From Hymenolepis diminuta (lineage: Eukaryota > Platyhelminthes > Cestoda > Cyclophyllidea > Hymenolepididae), in NCBI GenBank assembly GCA_900708905.1, contig CAADRB010000102.1, positions 48,047-112,046 of the forward strand: DNA of 64,000 nt, given 5' to 3'. Both the position numbers and the translations under genes were made by a program. Under the pieces are notes generated by a model. The model saw only the letters and a list, made by a program, of their open reading frames with translations. It was not told the DNA's origin and made no database searches. Shown here in pieces: positions 23,687 through 36,088 of this stretch. Each line of letters opens with the position of its first letter. Positions within the stretch are counted from its first letter, which is position 1.

Positions 23687-23983
23687 TCAAAGAATATATG
23701 CTGTTACATTTCCGAACTGTCTTTTAATGAGACGTGCACTGAATCCAACGTTTAACGATGACATTCTGATATGCGCCTTTTCAACCACCCCGTCCCTTAT
23801 AGGACTTAAAAAGGGCGAAAATTGGGCACTGGAAGTTTGTGCTAATCGCAGCGCAAAAGCATTGAAGTCGTTTCTGTAGACATTCGTATATAGTTGGAAG
23901 CCGTGCACTTCACCATTTTTGCCTGAATTCCTTTGAAGAGGTGTGCTGGAGTTAGATAATAACCAACGGTTTGCAGCTAACAA
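23687..23983 (-). CDS. Unrecognised 98-codon ORF beside an LTR-like repeat
   Basis: A minus-strand frame starts inside the R1 repeat (which begins at 23944) and runs into adjacent sequence richer in G+C than the background, ending in TAYIL. Residues such as NVYRNDFNAFALRLAQ look protein-like, but I recognise no domain. There is no signal peptide or membrane segment. It may be a remnant of an element's internal region or an eroded exon, or it may be chance. Confidence 0.25.
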   Translation of the reverse strand: MLAANRWLLSNSSTPLQRNSGKNGEVHGFQLYTNVYRNDFNAFALRLAQTSSAQFSPFLSPIRDGVVEKAHIRMSSLNVGFSARLIKRQFGNVTAYIL

Positions 23984-24385
23984 ATTACGACAGCAATAAC
24001 AGTCACCAATTCATAGCTGTTTGAGTAAGAGCTAACAACAATTGTGAAGCAGAACACCAAGAGTTGAGTAGACCAAACATGTACTCAAGGAAACCACAAC
24101 GAGTAACAGAGAGAGGAAGAGAGAGAGCAGCTTAGGAGCCCGTAACTGACAAGCGTGTGTCGTTGTCTGGAAAACAAGGCCACGCCAGAACATGAGCGCA
24201 GATGTGCCTTTTATGTGAAGTGAGGCGGTTATAGAAAAGAGGGGAAATGGATGTCAGACAGGGGTTATGCGTCATAGGGACATAAATGAAGTTGCTCCAA
24301 CTTCGTGGGCGGAGAAACTGAGGTATTATCGTGGAGAATGCAAATAAAAGGTAATGCTGGAAAATGCATAGAGAGTTATCCTTCA
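23944..24385 (+). repeat. LTR-like repeat family R1, copy A
   Basis: It starts TGCTGGAG and ends ...TTATCCTTCA, so it has TG...CA ends as LTRs do. AATAAA lies about 40 bp before the end. It aligns along its whole length, inverted, with 61539-62060, and over its middle and end with 7890-8206 and 30700-30945. No 5-bp target duplication is seen (aggtg before, gatga after). It has no coding capacity, so it could be a solo LTR, the end of a small non-autonomous retroelement, or an unrelated repeat with TG/CA ends. Confidence 0.65.
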
Positions 24386-24389
24386 GATG

Positions 24390-25990
24390 ACTTCACACAA
24401 AAGTACTTTTATCAACTGTTACCCGACAGATCCTACTAGATCTGCTGCAAATTTCATACAAAAAGAGAGACTTCGAAAAGCTAATTTGGCAATATGCATT
24501 TTGTACAACCATAGTTGTTTGTTAATTAAGCTATACCACTAAGTTGTTATGACTAAGTAAGCTATAGTATCAATGGTATTTTTGCCCTTTGTTATATCCA
24601 GAAATTCTTGTATTAATATTAACAATTGCAAGTTTTGTGACAATTTTTGAATAGTGAAGGGATTGAAGGATCTCTTTAAATCTTTATAAATCTGTAAAAG
24701 ATAGTAATATAAAAGTTGCATCAGGTAAAAACTAGTAAGTTGATATTCGTATCAAAGGTATGAATTGTAAAAAGGTGTTACAGAATAAATTTATGGGGAG
24801 ATAGAAGGAGGGCCTTACGGAGCAGGCATAAGTTGCAGATCAAACTTTGGAAAATTTTTTACCTTTATAGGAATTTCACTGTTCTGAGACATCAGACGAT
24901 AGAATCGGTTTCAACACTGTTTTCAAGGCCGTTACGTCAAAAATCAAATATTATATCAGCTTTTACGGACAGAAGTTTGCATTCTTTCATTCATTTCAAA
25001 AATCCGTTCTGAAGCACTTGAAAACAGAATAAAGGGGATATCTTGATTGGCACAAGATTAAAAGATTGGACGGTGATGCCAAAACTATAAAACATTTATT
25101 CAGCATAAGCTGAGGTATGCAGATAATACACATTAAATGTCGTGTCCTTACTTATATAGATATCAGCTGATCAAATTAAACGTTTTCCTCTATGTGGACT
25201 AAAAAGCAGTTCACGATATTGATGGAATTACTATTGTTATTATTAAAAACAAAGAACTTCATTGAAGGATCAACTTATAATACTGAAAAGCGTTATATAT
25301 GGGCTATGTATAAAAATAATAGAATAAAAATAGTATGTGAAAGCAAGTATGTGCTTGAACTTTGACCTCTAATCGTGTACAATGAAATGAATGGATAAGG
25401 GATATTGGATCAGAGACAAACAGAACGAAGTTGCCCGAAAATCGGTCACGGAAAGTATTACAGCAAATCTAACTTTTATCAACGAATGGTGGCTTATAAA
25501 AATCAGATCTGAGTCCTGCAGGATAAAAATGAATATTTTATGCAGGAAACAATCATAAATGGATGAATTTTACCTATTTTTGTTTAGTATTTACAAATAT
25601 CATATATTTGTTTGAGTGGATTAATTGTACAACTGCTTAAGCATAACGTCATTCTGCAGTCGATAACTTGGAAATTTGCAAAAAAAGCATCCGTCGTGAA
25701 TCTTGGCGTTTCATCGAGTTCTGAACTATTTGTTGGGGCAATAAGATATAGCAAGTCTACGTTTCACTAAAGTGAGGCACTCTAAATCCAGGTTTAACAC
25801 TTCGAATTGACCAGATGTAAAATTTAAATATTAAATACGCAGCAAAATGTATGAGTCTTAAAAGCAAGGCAAAAGTTTAATCTACAAATATTGCGGCTAA
25901 TTAGCCTCTAAAAACTTCTGAAGCATTTTTAAGAAATTACGGACGCGAGTCTCATAATTTATCGAATAGCCAAACTTCAAAGAGATTTTT
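24390..25990. other. Intergenic DNA without recognised features
   Basis: AT-rich. No gene, RNA or repeat was recognised. Confidence 0.4.
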
Positions 25991-26002
25991 TTCTGGCGTT
26001 TT

Positions 26003-26347
26003 ATGGAAGATGCACAGTCCATGGTATTCATTCAAGAAGTTAACATGAGTGAAGAGCGTTTCACAGACAAAGAAAGGACCGAAGAAATCCAATTCTTACG
26101 TACTATCAAGTATAAAATATCAAGAGGGAAAGGAATAGAAGGAGGAATTGGAGGGGAAGAGGTGCCAGTACTGCGCAAGGAGAATCTCGATTGTGAGGAA
26201 GAGGCCAAATGTGGTACGATAAGGTGGCTGACCGATTTCGCGTTCTTTATTCTTTGATGGGCAGTTGACAGAGTAGAGGTAGGCGAGAAATGCGTGGAGA
26301 GATTGAGTATGTCTATGAGCCAATGTGCACAAGTACTCAAGATTCAT
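26003..26347. other. Higher-GC, purine-rich segment with overlapping ORFs on both strands
   Basis: The plus strand has an 84-codon frame (26003-26257) starting MEDAQSMVFIQEVN and rich in Glu, Gly and Lys. The minus strand has frames of 102 and 75 codons over the same bases. The overlap of three frames argues that composition, not selection, keeps them open. No family is recognised. The purine-rich, GC-richer character resembles the R1 repeats, but I could not align it to them. Confidence 0.3.
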
Positions 26348-26349
26348 TT

Positions 26350-27100
26350 GACAATTGGTAGATAGTAAAATTGATTGATAACAATTAGTTCGATCATTTT
26401 CACTCCCATCAAGGTGTACTTATTGAACTATATATAGTGCTTTGCAAAAACTCACAAGCCCCCACCCCCTATATATTTGAATTGTGGTACATATTAATAT
26501 TGGTAACTTCTAATTTAATTATGGGTCATTTTTATTAATGCTTTTTAAAGTACGGGGAAATTTTGATGACGCCAATAAACAAGATAGTAATGTCTTATCA
26601 TTATTAGAAAAGCTCTATGTGGTCGTTATACTTTCGTACGAAAGACTTGAGAATGATTTAATAATTCCTAACTAGTAGATCGCTAGCACTCATTCTAAGT
26701 TCTTGAAGACAAGCAATTAGAATTCAAGTATTTCTGTTTAGAAAACCAGCAAATAAAATTGTGGAATGGTCAGCTAACCTAGTGCACTTCAAGTCAGTAA
26801 TACCAAGTAATTTATGTATGAAATTTCTAATTGAACGCAACTAACAAATGCCGAGAATTTCTAATTAAGGCCGCATTACGCTACAAAACGGTGCGCTTGA
26901 CATGACTAAATGGGTTAAATAAACCAATAACGAAAGATACTCCACCACATAAATTAAATCAAATTCAGAATCATTTGAAAATTAATTTGTTTATAAAATA
27001 TTTTTCTTCTAATGAGACATTAACATTAACTAAGCTTGGAAAAAAGGAAGAACAAATTCCGATAAAGTTTAGCGAAGCTTGACGTCTTCTTCCCTCTCCT
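26350..27100. other. Intergenic DNA downstream of the reductase gene
   Basis: AT-rich. It must hold the 3' UTR of the minus-strand gene that ends at 27105, but no clear AATAAA is seen close to the stop. Confidence 0.4.
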
Positions 27101-27104
27101 TTTC

Positions 27105-29221
27105 CTACTTCTTCAAAGCGCTAAGTTCATCATTACGGATCTTGGCAGCTTCAACACACTCGTTGAATGCAGCACGAACTCCAGCCTTCTCCAAAGCGAA
27201 GGTTCCAGCAATTGTGCTTCCACCAGGTGAGCAGATCTGGTCCTAAAAGATATTCAAGTCGAGATTGATTTGGATTTAATAAAAGTCAAGATTAATACCT
27301 CTATTGAAGGTAGAACTATTAGTCAAAATTAATTTATCATCACAGATGGAGTCTTATTTGTATCAAGTACTTCAGTAGTAAAAACCAATAAGTGGGATGG
27401 CCTTGGTCGAAAATTACCGCTAGAAAGCATAACGTTTCCGCACTAATATACTTGGAATCCAATTTGAATTTAACCACTTAATCTGATTAAAAATAGTTTC
27501 GAGGGCGGACAATTTTTTGAAGAGCTTCAGTCGACGGAAACCTTTCCGTCTACCAATTTGCTAGATCAGGCCGATTTCAAATATGGATAAAAATGGAACA
27601 ATGTAACGAGTTTTTATCACATACTCAATAAATTCCCTATAAAGTTTATATAAACTTAACGATATTCTGGTTTTACGAAAGACACCTACATTAACACCTA
27701 TATTAAGACAAACAAACAACAAGAAAAGAACTTACTCTAAGAACAGCCGGATGCAAGTTATTATCACGAATAAGCATAGCTGTTCCAAGAACAGTTTGAA
27801 CGGCGAGTCGATGAGCCATGTCACGAGTCATACCCATTCGAACAGCTCCGTCGGCCAAGCTCTCAATCACCATACAAACCTGAAATAGCAAAAAAAGTCA
27901 TCCAGTTGGAAGATGTTTAATGTAATTTCTCAGCCCATTAACAAAAATGCTTTCCAACTCCCTCTTAGGTAGAGAGAGACCAATCACTTCGACTCCATAT
28001 TAGGACCTCCATGACCTTGAAATTAGCTAGTTGCTGCTACGCCATCGGCACACACACAGGATATTTATATCAAGTTGACGATGGCCTCATTAATCAGCAG
28101 ACATCCCTTCACTGTTTATTAATTCTACATTCTACTGTTCATTAAACCAAATTTATTAACTGACCCCAATCTACGGTGAATATCTACTAACATTTTGCGG
28201 TAAAAAAAAGCACGGTCTAACATTTGTTTGTACGAATTATTACCTACTCTGACTTTAACTTTGGGACTCTAGGATGAGGGTTCAGCCATCCCTATAATAG
28301 CAGCATAGTACGCTGAAATTCCTAGTTAGCAGTAGATATCTCTGATGGAACTTACATAAGCAGGTCCACAACCAGAAAGAGCAGTGCCAGTATTCATTTG
28401 ATACTCTGGAATCTCTTCAACAACAGGCATGATTTTGGTCAGGAGGGTCCTTGCAACTTCGACATCGTTGTCAGTAGCATTGTGACCACGAGCAAAGATG
28501 GCAGCTCCTTGTTGGACCAAGCAGGGCATATTTGGCATCACACGAATGACACGAGCTCCTACGGGAAGAGACTGCAAGAAAAGAATTAAGCATAATTAAA
28601 GCTCACACAATTATGGACTTAAATAGATAATAGACAGATCCCTACCCCTTCCAAATTATCAATTGTGACCCCGGCAGCGATGGAAATGACAAGCTTGTCT
28701 CCAAGTACTGCGGAGCATTCACGAAGTACGATTGGAACGAGGTTAGGTTTAACGCAGACAAAGATGATATCGCTCTTGGTAGCCATTACAACATTGTCAT
28801 TAACGTATGCTACTTCGTATTTCTTTATAGATGAAAGAAATAGTCGACTAGCACTGTTAATAAAAAATAGCTTCATGCATTAACAATAACACTTACGTCA
28901 ATAATTTCTTTGATTTTTGCGTAAATCTGGAATATGAAACTATAGATAATTATACTAGTAGATGATCAAGCATTCTGAAAAAAATTTAACGCACAGGGTC
29001 TTTTGGCACAACTTTGTCAGAAAGGGTAACCTGGGTTCCTTTGATGAGACCTGAATTAAAATAAAAGATGTAAGGAAATGAGTAAAACTTGCATAAATCT
29101 AAACAAGCAGGAAATGAAAATTACCGCTCCTAAGAAGTCCCTTGCAGATACCTTGGGCCATCATACCAGAACCAAGGAATCCAATGTAACGATTGTCGAA
29201 AATCTGATTTCCAACAGACAT
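27105..29221 (-). CDS. PYCR: Pyrroline-5-carboxylate reductase, complete, seven exons
   Basis: It reduces 1-pyrroline-5-carboxylate to proline with NAD(P)H, the last step of proline synthesis. Exons, in coding order: 29125-29221, 28995-29050, 28897-28926, 28646-28822, 28356-28571, 27736-27879 and 27105-27242. All phases agree and give 285 residues, normal for the family. The start MSVGNQIFDNRYIGFLG places the Rossmann glycine motif GFLGSGMMAQG at residues 14-24. Later motifs are CVKPNLVP, VISIAAGV, RVMPNMPCLVQQGA, TGTALSGCGPAY and, near the C-terminus, DQICSPGGSTIAG, the dimerisation and substrate-binding segment. It ends LSALKK. There is no mitochondrial presequence, so the product is probably cytosolic. 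Donors are GTAAG-like except after exon 2 (GTGCGT). Exon 3 is only 30 nt. An alternative acceptor for exon 4 (before TGCTAG) would break the frame and is rejected. Confidence 0.96.
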
Positions 29222-29267
29222 AATTGCAAATGGGAGTTTAGCTAAACGGATTTACTCGGCTTTACGA

Positions 29268-29269
29268 CT
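29268..29269 (-). promoter_or_regulatory. PYCR: Splice-acceptor-like site upstream of the reductase start
   Basis: On the minus strand, gtttattttAG lies 46 nt before the ATG and resembles a 3' splice site. It could be the end of a 5'-UTR intron or a trans-splicing acceptor if the organism uses spliced leaders. This is inference from one short motif. Confidence 0.3.
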
Positions 29270-29274
29270 AAAAT

Positions 29275-30690
29275 AAACTTAAAAGTTGCAAAATGTTACA
29301 ACGTAGTTAAAATAAAAACATCGGTAAGATAATACATTTCCAGGTACACAACTTAGAAAAAACAGTAGAAAAAATGTTAACCAACTAATTTTTTAAATAA
29401 CACAATTTCATAGAAAACCGACGAACCACGAGATCCAACTCTTATCTTGTCCCACAATTTATAACAAAGGTCAGCATGTGTGTTGGCTCACACTAACAAA
29501 TTCGATCCATTACGTAAAAGTTTGTAACAATTTTTTATCTATAGAATAATGCACATAATAAACATTTATATATTTTTTGTTATTTATTACTTAAAATAAT
29601 TGCGAACTGTACACTTATTTTGAAATGTAATTTATCCATTGCAGCTAATTTTATTTTGAGGCCCTAATTTTATAATACTAAGGAGAAATAGATAGTAGAT
29701 TTTGTCATTAGTACTTTTATTTTGTATTTAAACTATCAAAAAGTAATTCCATTTTCAAATAATTCAAAAAATAAGCATTGTCTCATTTTTATGATTCCAC
29801 AGAATACTGATAATTTACTGACAAAATGGGATTCCAATAAAAATTAAATTTCATATCACTTGAGAGAGAGAAAGATAATTATTTAAGATGAGAATCGCAC
29901 AAAGAGACAATGCATATCCTGATGGACATCTAAATTTGTGTCAATGAATAATTTAATTATAATTTAAAAAATATAAATGATATGCCTTAGAAAATGTGCT
30001 TTGAAACAAACTTTCCTGTTATATAGAATTGTTTGTTTGTTATTAGATGATGTTAATATATTATTAACATCAATCTTTTCTCTAGTGTAAAACGCTGATA
30101 AAGGTGAGGCAAACTAAAATAAAACTTTGAAGGTTTTTGAATGGTATTTCTATTTATACTTGATCGTTACATTAATTCCAAGAAGTTGAATTAATATGCA
30201 TTGACTTTGATTCAGATTTTTAATTTTTTAATGTTTCTGTAATTTTTATGCAAATCTGGAATAATTATTGAAATCCGTTTATCCTGTTCATGGGATCAGT
30301 ATAGATAGCAAAATAAACGCTCCACAATTGCTCATTCCTTTTGAATCCCTAGCAAGATAAATTAGTACTTAAACATTTAAGCTTATACTTTTACTCTTTA
30401 ATTTATTTTATCAGGATGAAACGATTATATTTTTTGCTTCGGAGACATAAATTAGAATGCTTTATGCAAATGACTTAATATTGCATTTTTCCACAGCTTC
30501 AGTTTTGGTTAGTGGGTCCATTTCATTGAAATCTTAACTAGATGTGCTTATGAGAGTTTCTAAAGGTATTTTGGGAAAACTATACTGTATTTCACATTTT
30601 ATGAATAAATATTTCCATCCAAATATCAGCGCATTTCATGAAACCAGTTTTGATTAGATTAGGTTGCTGCAGTTATTGTTGTGCGGAAGA
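29275..30690. other. Intergenic DNA upstream of the reductase gene
   Basis: Very AT-rich. It should contain the promoter of the minus-strand gene, but no TATA box or other element can be singled out in such a background. Confidence 0.35.
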
Positions 30691-30699
30691 GCGAATATT

Positions 30700-30945
30700 C
30701 ACAGAATCACCAGTTTGTTAGGGGTGACAAAATGTAGGAATAACAAGAATCGAGGTTACCAGTTTAGAGGTTAACAAACAGTAGTTCCAAAAAGTAGAAC
30801 ACAAAGAGTTTCGTTGGTGAAGGTGTATTGAATGAACCACGATAAGAATTCGAATGACTAAGAGTGAGATGAGGAAGAGGGATGAGAGGAAATTGCACGA
30901 GCAGATAAACGACAAGCGTGTGTCTGCGTGTGTGAGTGGAACTGC
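30700..30945 (+). repeat. LTR-like repeat family R1, partial copy D
   Basis: It aligns with copies A and C: taacaaacagtagttcc followed by agtagaacac, tgaaccacga, a GA-rich stretch, and gagcagataaacgacaagcg. The terminal third with AATAAA is missing. The minus-strand ORFs here lie within the repeat. Confidence 0.55.
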
Positions 30946-31309
30946 AGAGAATTTATATTGAGTAACCTGAGGGTATGAGAAGGTATATTTAAATTACCCA
31001 TTAAGTTATAAAATGTAAAAGTGCATTTATAGTAAGTGCAGCTAAACTGTAAGATCATAGATAAGAATTTAGAATTTTATATATATTGCATTTTTTCTAG
31101 AAAATAATTTCCTTTCGGTTCTTTCGTTAACTTAACTATATATTATTAGTTGTAAGCTAAACAATGAGAAAAGAAGGATACTCCTTTAAGGATAAGCAAT
31201 TTGTTTAGAAAGTGAAAGTGTAAATGAAATAAACGATTAGGATAAAATTATTATAGATATGATTTTTAATTTAAGTTAGAGTTTACCTTATTATGTGAAC
31301 TGCACTTGA

Positions 31310-31560
31310 CTGTAACAGAATACAAATAAATCGAGGTGGTATGATCAATCACTGAAATAAATCAATTAGTCAACAGACTCTAAATATTTCTCTCATCAAA
31401 AAATCTTTAAATTTAAACATTAGGGGAATACATACCAAACGGCACTCTAATTTAGAATGTGGATAAATCAATGCTTCCATAATTCAAACAAAGTGGGGCT
31501 TGACTTCATTACCGGCTTCTTCTTCCCATTGTACCTCATTGAACACATTTGCTCTTCCAC
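31310..31560 (-). repeat. Dispersed repeat family R2, reverse copy
   Basis: The minus-strand end reads gatttatttgtattctgtta then CAG. The core has agtctgttgactaattgatt. The distal block reads ttgacttcattaccggc and attgtacctcattg on the plus strand. It aligns with 20565-20990 and 32971-33260. Confidence 0.6.
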
Positions 31561-31564
31561 TTAA

Positions 31565-32970
31565 TTAGACGCATTCTTACGTCTGAAACTTATAAATGTA
31601 TTTTATTGCACTGCCATGCGGAATAATAGGGAAGAATATGAATACAGATATAGGTTATTGCAGTTTACAATAGTGTTATAACGTAGCCAACTAGGAGTTC
31701 CGGTAGTGATCTCGCAGAGCCAACAATCTAATATAGCAACTTAACACAGAAGGTAATAACCCACGGCAGATCACAAGGCACGTTATAATCGACACACATG
31801 CATTAATGAAACTCACTCTCAATCGGTATCGGCTTAAACAAATAAGTATAATTATCAAGTATTTTTTATCGGTGGGGAAAATAAAGAAAGAAATTATATT
31901 TTTATTCATAGAAGAAATATTTGGAATGGGAGAAAATAATTATCATTTCTTCTAACACCTAGGTTTCACTGTTTTCCATAATTAAAAGTGGCAAATTTTG
32001 TCACTCTGTCGTTGATATCCGCACTTTCCTTTAATTGACTTAGGACTTATTGATTACTCCGTCCGAAATTTTTATTTTAACTGACGAGATTGCCATTTAA
32101 CTCCGAGTTCTTTCTCAAATCAGCAGTTTTCACCTGAATTTTCTCCTAGTATTCATTTATGCAATATTTGATTGCTGTTCCAGTAGAGTAGTTAGCAAAG
32201 TCTGGGGTTTAATTTTAAATCTGATATGCTTAATATAAAAATGCAGCCAGTTGAATGGTTGCCAAAAGCCGATTTTAAATTTATGGATTTTTAGGTAAAT
32301 TTTACTGCACTATAAAGATATTCTAAAACAAAAAAATTTGGAAATACGCTTGCAAAATCATTTATATTAGATACCAAAATTAATTCATGATACTGTTCAT
32401 GGAATAGCAAGCCGATGTTTTATCATGGTGGGGTATTTAAACGTGCAAAACAATATGTTCATTAAAATATTGGGCAAAGACGGATAAGTAGGGACAAACA
32501 AGATAAGAGTCCGAAAATCAAAAGAGTTAGAATTAATTGTAGCAGTGCTTGACTGAAACGCTTGCGTTTTAAATTTTCTTGATTATTTTCTGCTAGGTAA
32601 TTAAAGTATGCAGGATTCTAGGCCCTTTAATAAGGCTATTAATTAAGAAGTCGCACTTGCTTATTTGTATGCATCATTGGAATTCGCTTTGATTCATCAT
32701 AACTCCAGGTCAACAATCCCAAAATATTCACTAAGTTGCGGTAGGGGAAAACAGAAGAGAAGTGAAAGATTTTAGTGCTTTATTGCACACTAATTATGCA
32801 CCTTACAATTTTTTCATTAGTTAGTACTAATTCCAATGCTAATTAGTAAGTTTAATTCCAATATAAAGGGGAGGAAAAGCAAATCAAAGTATTAACTTCG
32901 TCAAGGGAAATATTTAATAGTTTTCATACCTTCATTTTCTCCTTAATGTGGGAGGTTAACATGAAGTAAT
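31565..32970. other. Intergenic DNA, possible R2 fragment near 32390-32470
   Basis: It is mostly featureless. At about 32420-32460 the text ggggtatttaaacgtgcaaa resembles the left flank of R2 members at 48940 and 57385, but the match is short. Confidence 0.3.
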
Positions 32971-33260
32971 TTTAAGAAAATGTAAATGAATCAAAGGGGC
33001 GTAAACAACCCTTCAATTAAATCACTTAACAAACAAGCTCTGAATGTCACGGACATGAACTTACCCGAAAAAACAGGGATCAAATTATGGAAATTGAGCC
33101 CTGGAACCTACGAATATTGCAAAGTGAATTTAATCCCTTGTGAATAGTGGACAAATCTATACTTCCAAAATTCAAAATTCTTGACATCTTAACTTTATCA
33201 TGTACACCTATTCAACTCCCTCAATTCATTCCTTGCCGGACCATTTCATATATTTAGAGG
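32971..33260 (-). repeat. Dispersed repeat family R2, reverse copy
   Basis: On the minus strand it shows ttcatgtccgtgacattcag, then agtgatttaattgaaggg and gattcatttacattttctta. The terminal CAG is AAA here. The distal block contains attcttgacatctt and caattcattcc. It is about 1.4 kb from the copy at 31310, in the same orientation. Confidence 0.6.
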
Positions 33261-33264
33261 CTAT

Positions 33265-34255
33265 CTCATTATAGTTATGAGAGTTTTGTTATACAAATCT
33301 GGTTTTATCAATCTCCTTAGATGTGTAGATAGTTTGAACTATTTGCAATAAACACAAATAAAGTAGACTTAAGCCTGATCAACGATACAATTTAAACTAC
33401 TTTCACAGTCAAATATTCCTAATTACGTTTCTTATCTTTCAAACGAATACTTTATGAAATAAATGCGTTTAAATCATTTCAAAAGTAGATATTCACTCGA
33501 GAGACTGGAATCAAAACCAAATCTAGTCTAATAAATAATAAATAACAACTCCCAGGTAGGTCTCAACACGGAATGGAAATATAAACTCAGGTTTCCTAGT
33601 TAGATTAAAAACCCTGAAGACTTCGTTAGTAAGTTCGATTGGTTGTGGCTCTACACAAATAATATCATTATTACTCACGGCAAAGCGAAAAATGTTACGC
33701 TTTTTAATCGTGGGGAGCGTCCAAATGAATGAGATGATAGAAGCAATTTAAGCAGTCAGAAGTTTTAGTGATAAGTCGAGAAATAAAGCTCTGTTGGACT
33801 CTCCACCCTGAAATCACCCGATTATATGCGTTTTAATGCCATTCATAATGTTTTAAATGTTTTCTTACAATCATTTGATTGAAATTCTGAGTGGGAAGCT
33901 TCCAAATAATTTCGTAACCGACCTCTTTTCACATAGCTCTTGTAACAGTCTCAAAATGGCAAGAAATTCTATCAGCCTCCACAATGGATGCGTTTCTGTG
34001 ATAGTCTATTCGTAAGTGCCTTCTCATCTCCCACGCGCCATCGAGCGGCCATAGAGGCTATTTTCCATTTTATTACGCCTTTTAATTGTAGTTGGAATAC
34101 TAGTAAGCATATGATAGTTTACTTATCTGGAATCTACATCCTAATCGCACCTTCTTTCTCATCGAACACTAGCTTCATAGTTTCATAAAGATGCTTGAGC
34201 CAGTTCTTCGTAGGAAACACTTCACATTTTCAAGATTTCGGCAATCGGAAAATCA
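33265..34255. other. Intergenic DNA without recognised features
   Basis: AT-rich. The short frame at 33988-34188 has no family resemblance. Confidence 0.4.
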
Positions 34256-34261
34256 ACAAAA

Positions 34262-36088
34262 TTTTAGCGATTATATTACTTTTCTGCACAGACGTGCCCA
34301 GAGGTTAAGCCTAAACTTACGTAATTGTGTGGCAAGGTCTCTCAGAGGAGGTTTTTTTGCCAGTACTTTAACACTCATTTGTCGTCTGTTGAAAGGGTCC
34401 AGCATCATTCACCGAGCCATAGTCTGAAAAGTCTTTAATTTGTTATCATTCACACTGTGACAAAGGATAATAGACAAACCGCAAAGAGGAACAGACTCGA
34501 CGGATGGTTTAAGCATATTTGCACCAGTTTTGATCGAAAGTACTTTGGAACTTAGAACTGGTCTGAGAATCACTAACTGTTTTTTGGCCCCATGGTATTA
34601 AATCTTACAGCATCATCAGCTAGGCCTTTATCATTCACGGAAGAGCTAAGATATGCATATGAACTAACTCGGTTAATCCAGTGTTCATCTAACTAAAGAC
34701 ATAAACATTCCAGATCTGAACTACGTACATTCAGACTGTTTTTCATACGGCATTTACATGGCATATTTGTCCAGTATTAATTTCCATCTCCGTAGAAGTC
34801 TTTAGCCTGCAAAATCACATTAGTAATAAGACGTAAGTCAGCTTTATACTGCAAATGTCCCAGTGACCACTCACGTCCTGCATAACTCAAGTTTCTGACT
34901 TTCAGATCTTGAAGGTCGCATAAATTTTCTCTAATATAGATAGAAAATTATGTCAAAGAACATAAGACCCTCTTTTAATCCTTCTCCATGGAAAATACTT
35001 TACTTAAGTCAGTTATGTGATTCTTTGGGACGTCAAGGAGTTGTATAAGCCGATTGACTATGTTCCACGGCATCTCCAGTTTACAATCTTTCTAAAGTTA
35101 TACCGACGGATAGCGAATCACTGGCCTGCCTTAAATTAACAAAGATAAATACTGTTCCACAACCACGGCCGATAATTTCCCAAGGTGCTTTTCTTACAGA
35201 AAGGATCACCTGTTCCATGGATATTCCAGCACGAAACTCATGTTGAGCATTTGATATTCGTTCACTTATATGTAAATTAAGCCTTTCAAAGTATTTCCCA
35301 ACCATATCAAGAAACAAAATACTTCGATGATTAGCTCAGCCAGTTCTTCTCCCTTATCTTTGTAAATACTAACTACTTCAGCATCCATCCAGGATAGGGA
35401 TATAGGAATTCTGCCAGGCTAGAAATCGCCAAATAAATTACGCATCTAGTGATGATCCGCTCCACTTAATAAGTTCAGATCATAAGTCATTAGCTTCAGA
35501 AAGTTTCGAAGTTTTACTTTTCTCCTTGCCCTTTTACCTCCTTTTGTTTTTATCTTTAGACGGTTCTGTATTGTTTAAGACTGCATCTCACTGTGCTAAC
35601 CGATGACTAAATAGATCGGCATAATTATTAGCCAGAGAGCTGTGATCAACAACGAATTCATTGCGGTTCCTATAAGACCCTGTTTGAGAGGCTATCAGCA
35701 GAACTGATCAAAGTACGTTGTCGGCTTTTCTGGGTTCATTAATAGTCAGTGATTCTGGAAAATTCGGCAAACTTCCTTTAAGTGTATCACTTTGCATTTA
35801 ATACAAGCGAGTTAACTTTATTTCAACCCCTTTCATAGGTGGAATATGATTCAGGGGATTGGTCAGTTAACCACTGTTTTCCTTGCCCCCTCCTCTCCAG
35901 TGATATATCACACAAGTTTACTTTAGAAATCTCACAACATGGACTCATTTCTCCCACTCTATGACGGTGTTTCTGGCACGTTTTATTAGCATTCTTTAAT
36001 AACATCTACTATATCATCATAATCTAATTCGCCGCCTTCCGAGATCGCCCTTACAGGAATTGATATTAATATTTATGCTTTGTATGAG
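34262..36088 (-). mobile_element. LINE (non-LTR retrotransposon), 5'-truncated minus-strand copy 2
   Basis: It is homologous to copy 1 from about 34262. The minus-strand frame 35081-35317 shows reverse-transcriptase sequence: SNAQHEFRAGIS, the family's NAQHGFRxGRS segment, and FVNLRQASDSL, where a catalytic LDLxxAFDS-type motif is expected. The first catalytic aspartate of that motif is replaced by asparagine. Similarity to copy 1 ends at about 36088, before the endonuclease region, the usual 5' truncation of LINE insertions. The sequence after it is repeat R3. It is not functional. Confidence 0.75.
35488..35978. repeat. 491-bp block identical to 14306-14796
   Basis: The constant coordinate offset (21182) shows there are no indels. 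The boundaries with diverged flanks are abrupt. Confidence 0.9.

Noticed and set aside
28823..28876. Upstream extension of reductase exon 4 (MKLFFINSASRLF...)
   Set aside because: The acceptor that would allow it puts TGC TAG in frame; the acceptor at 28823-28824 restores phase and family similarity.
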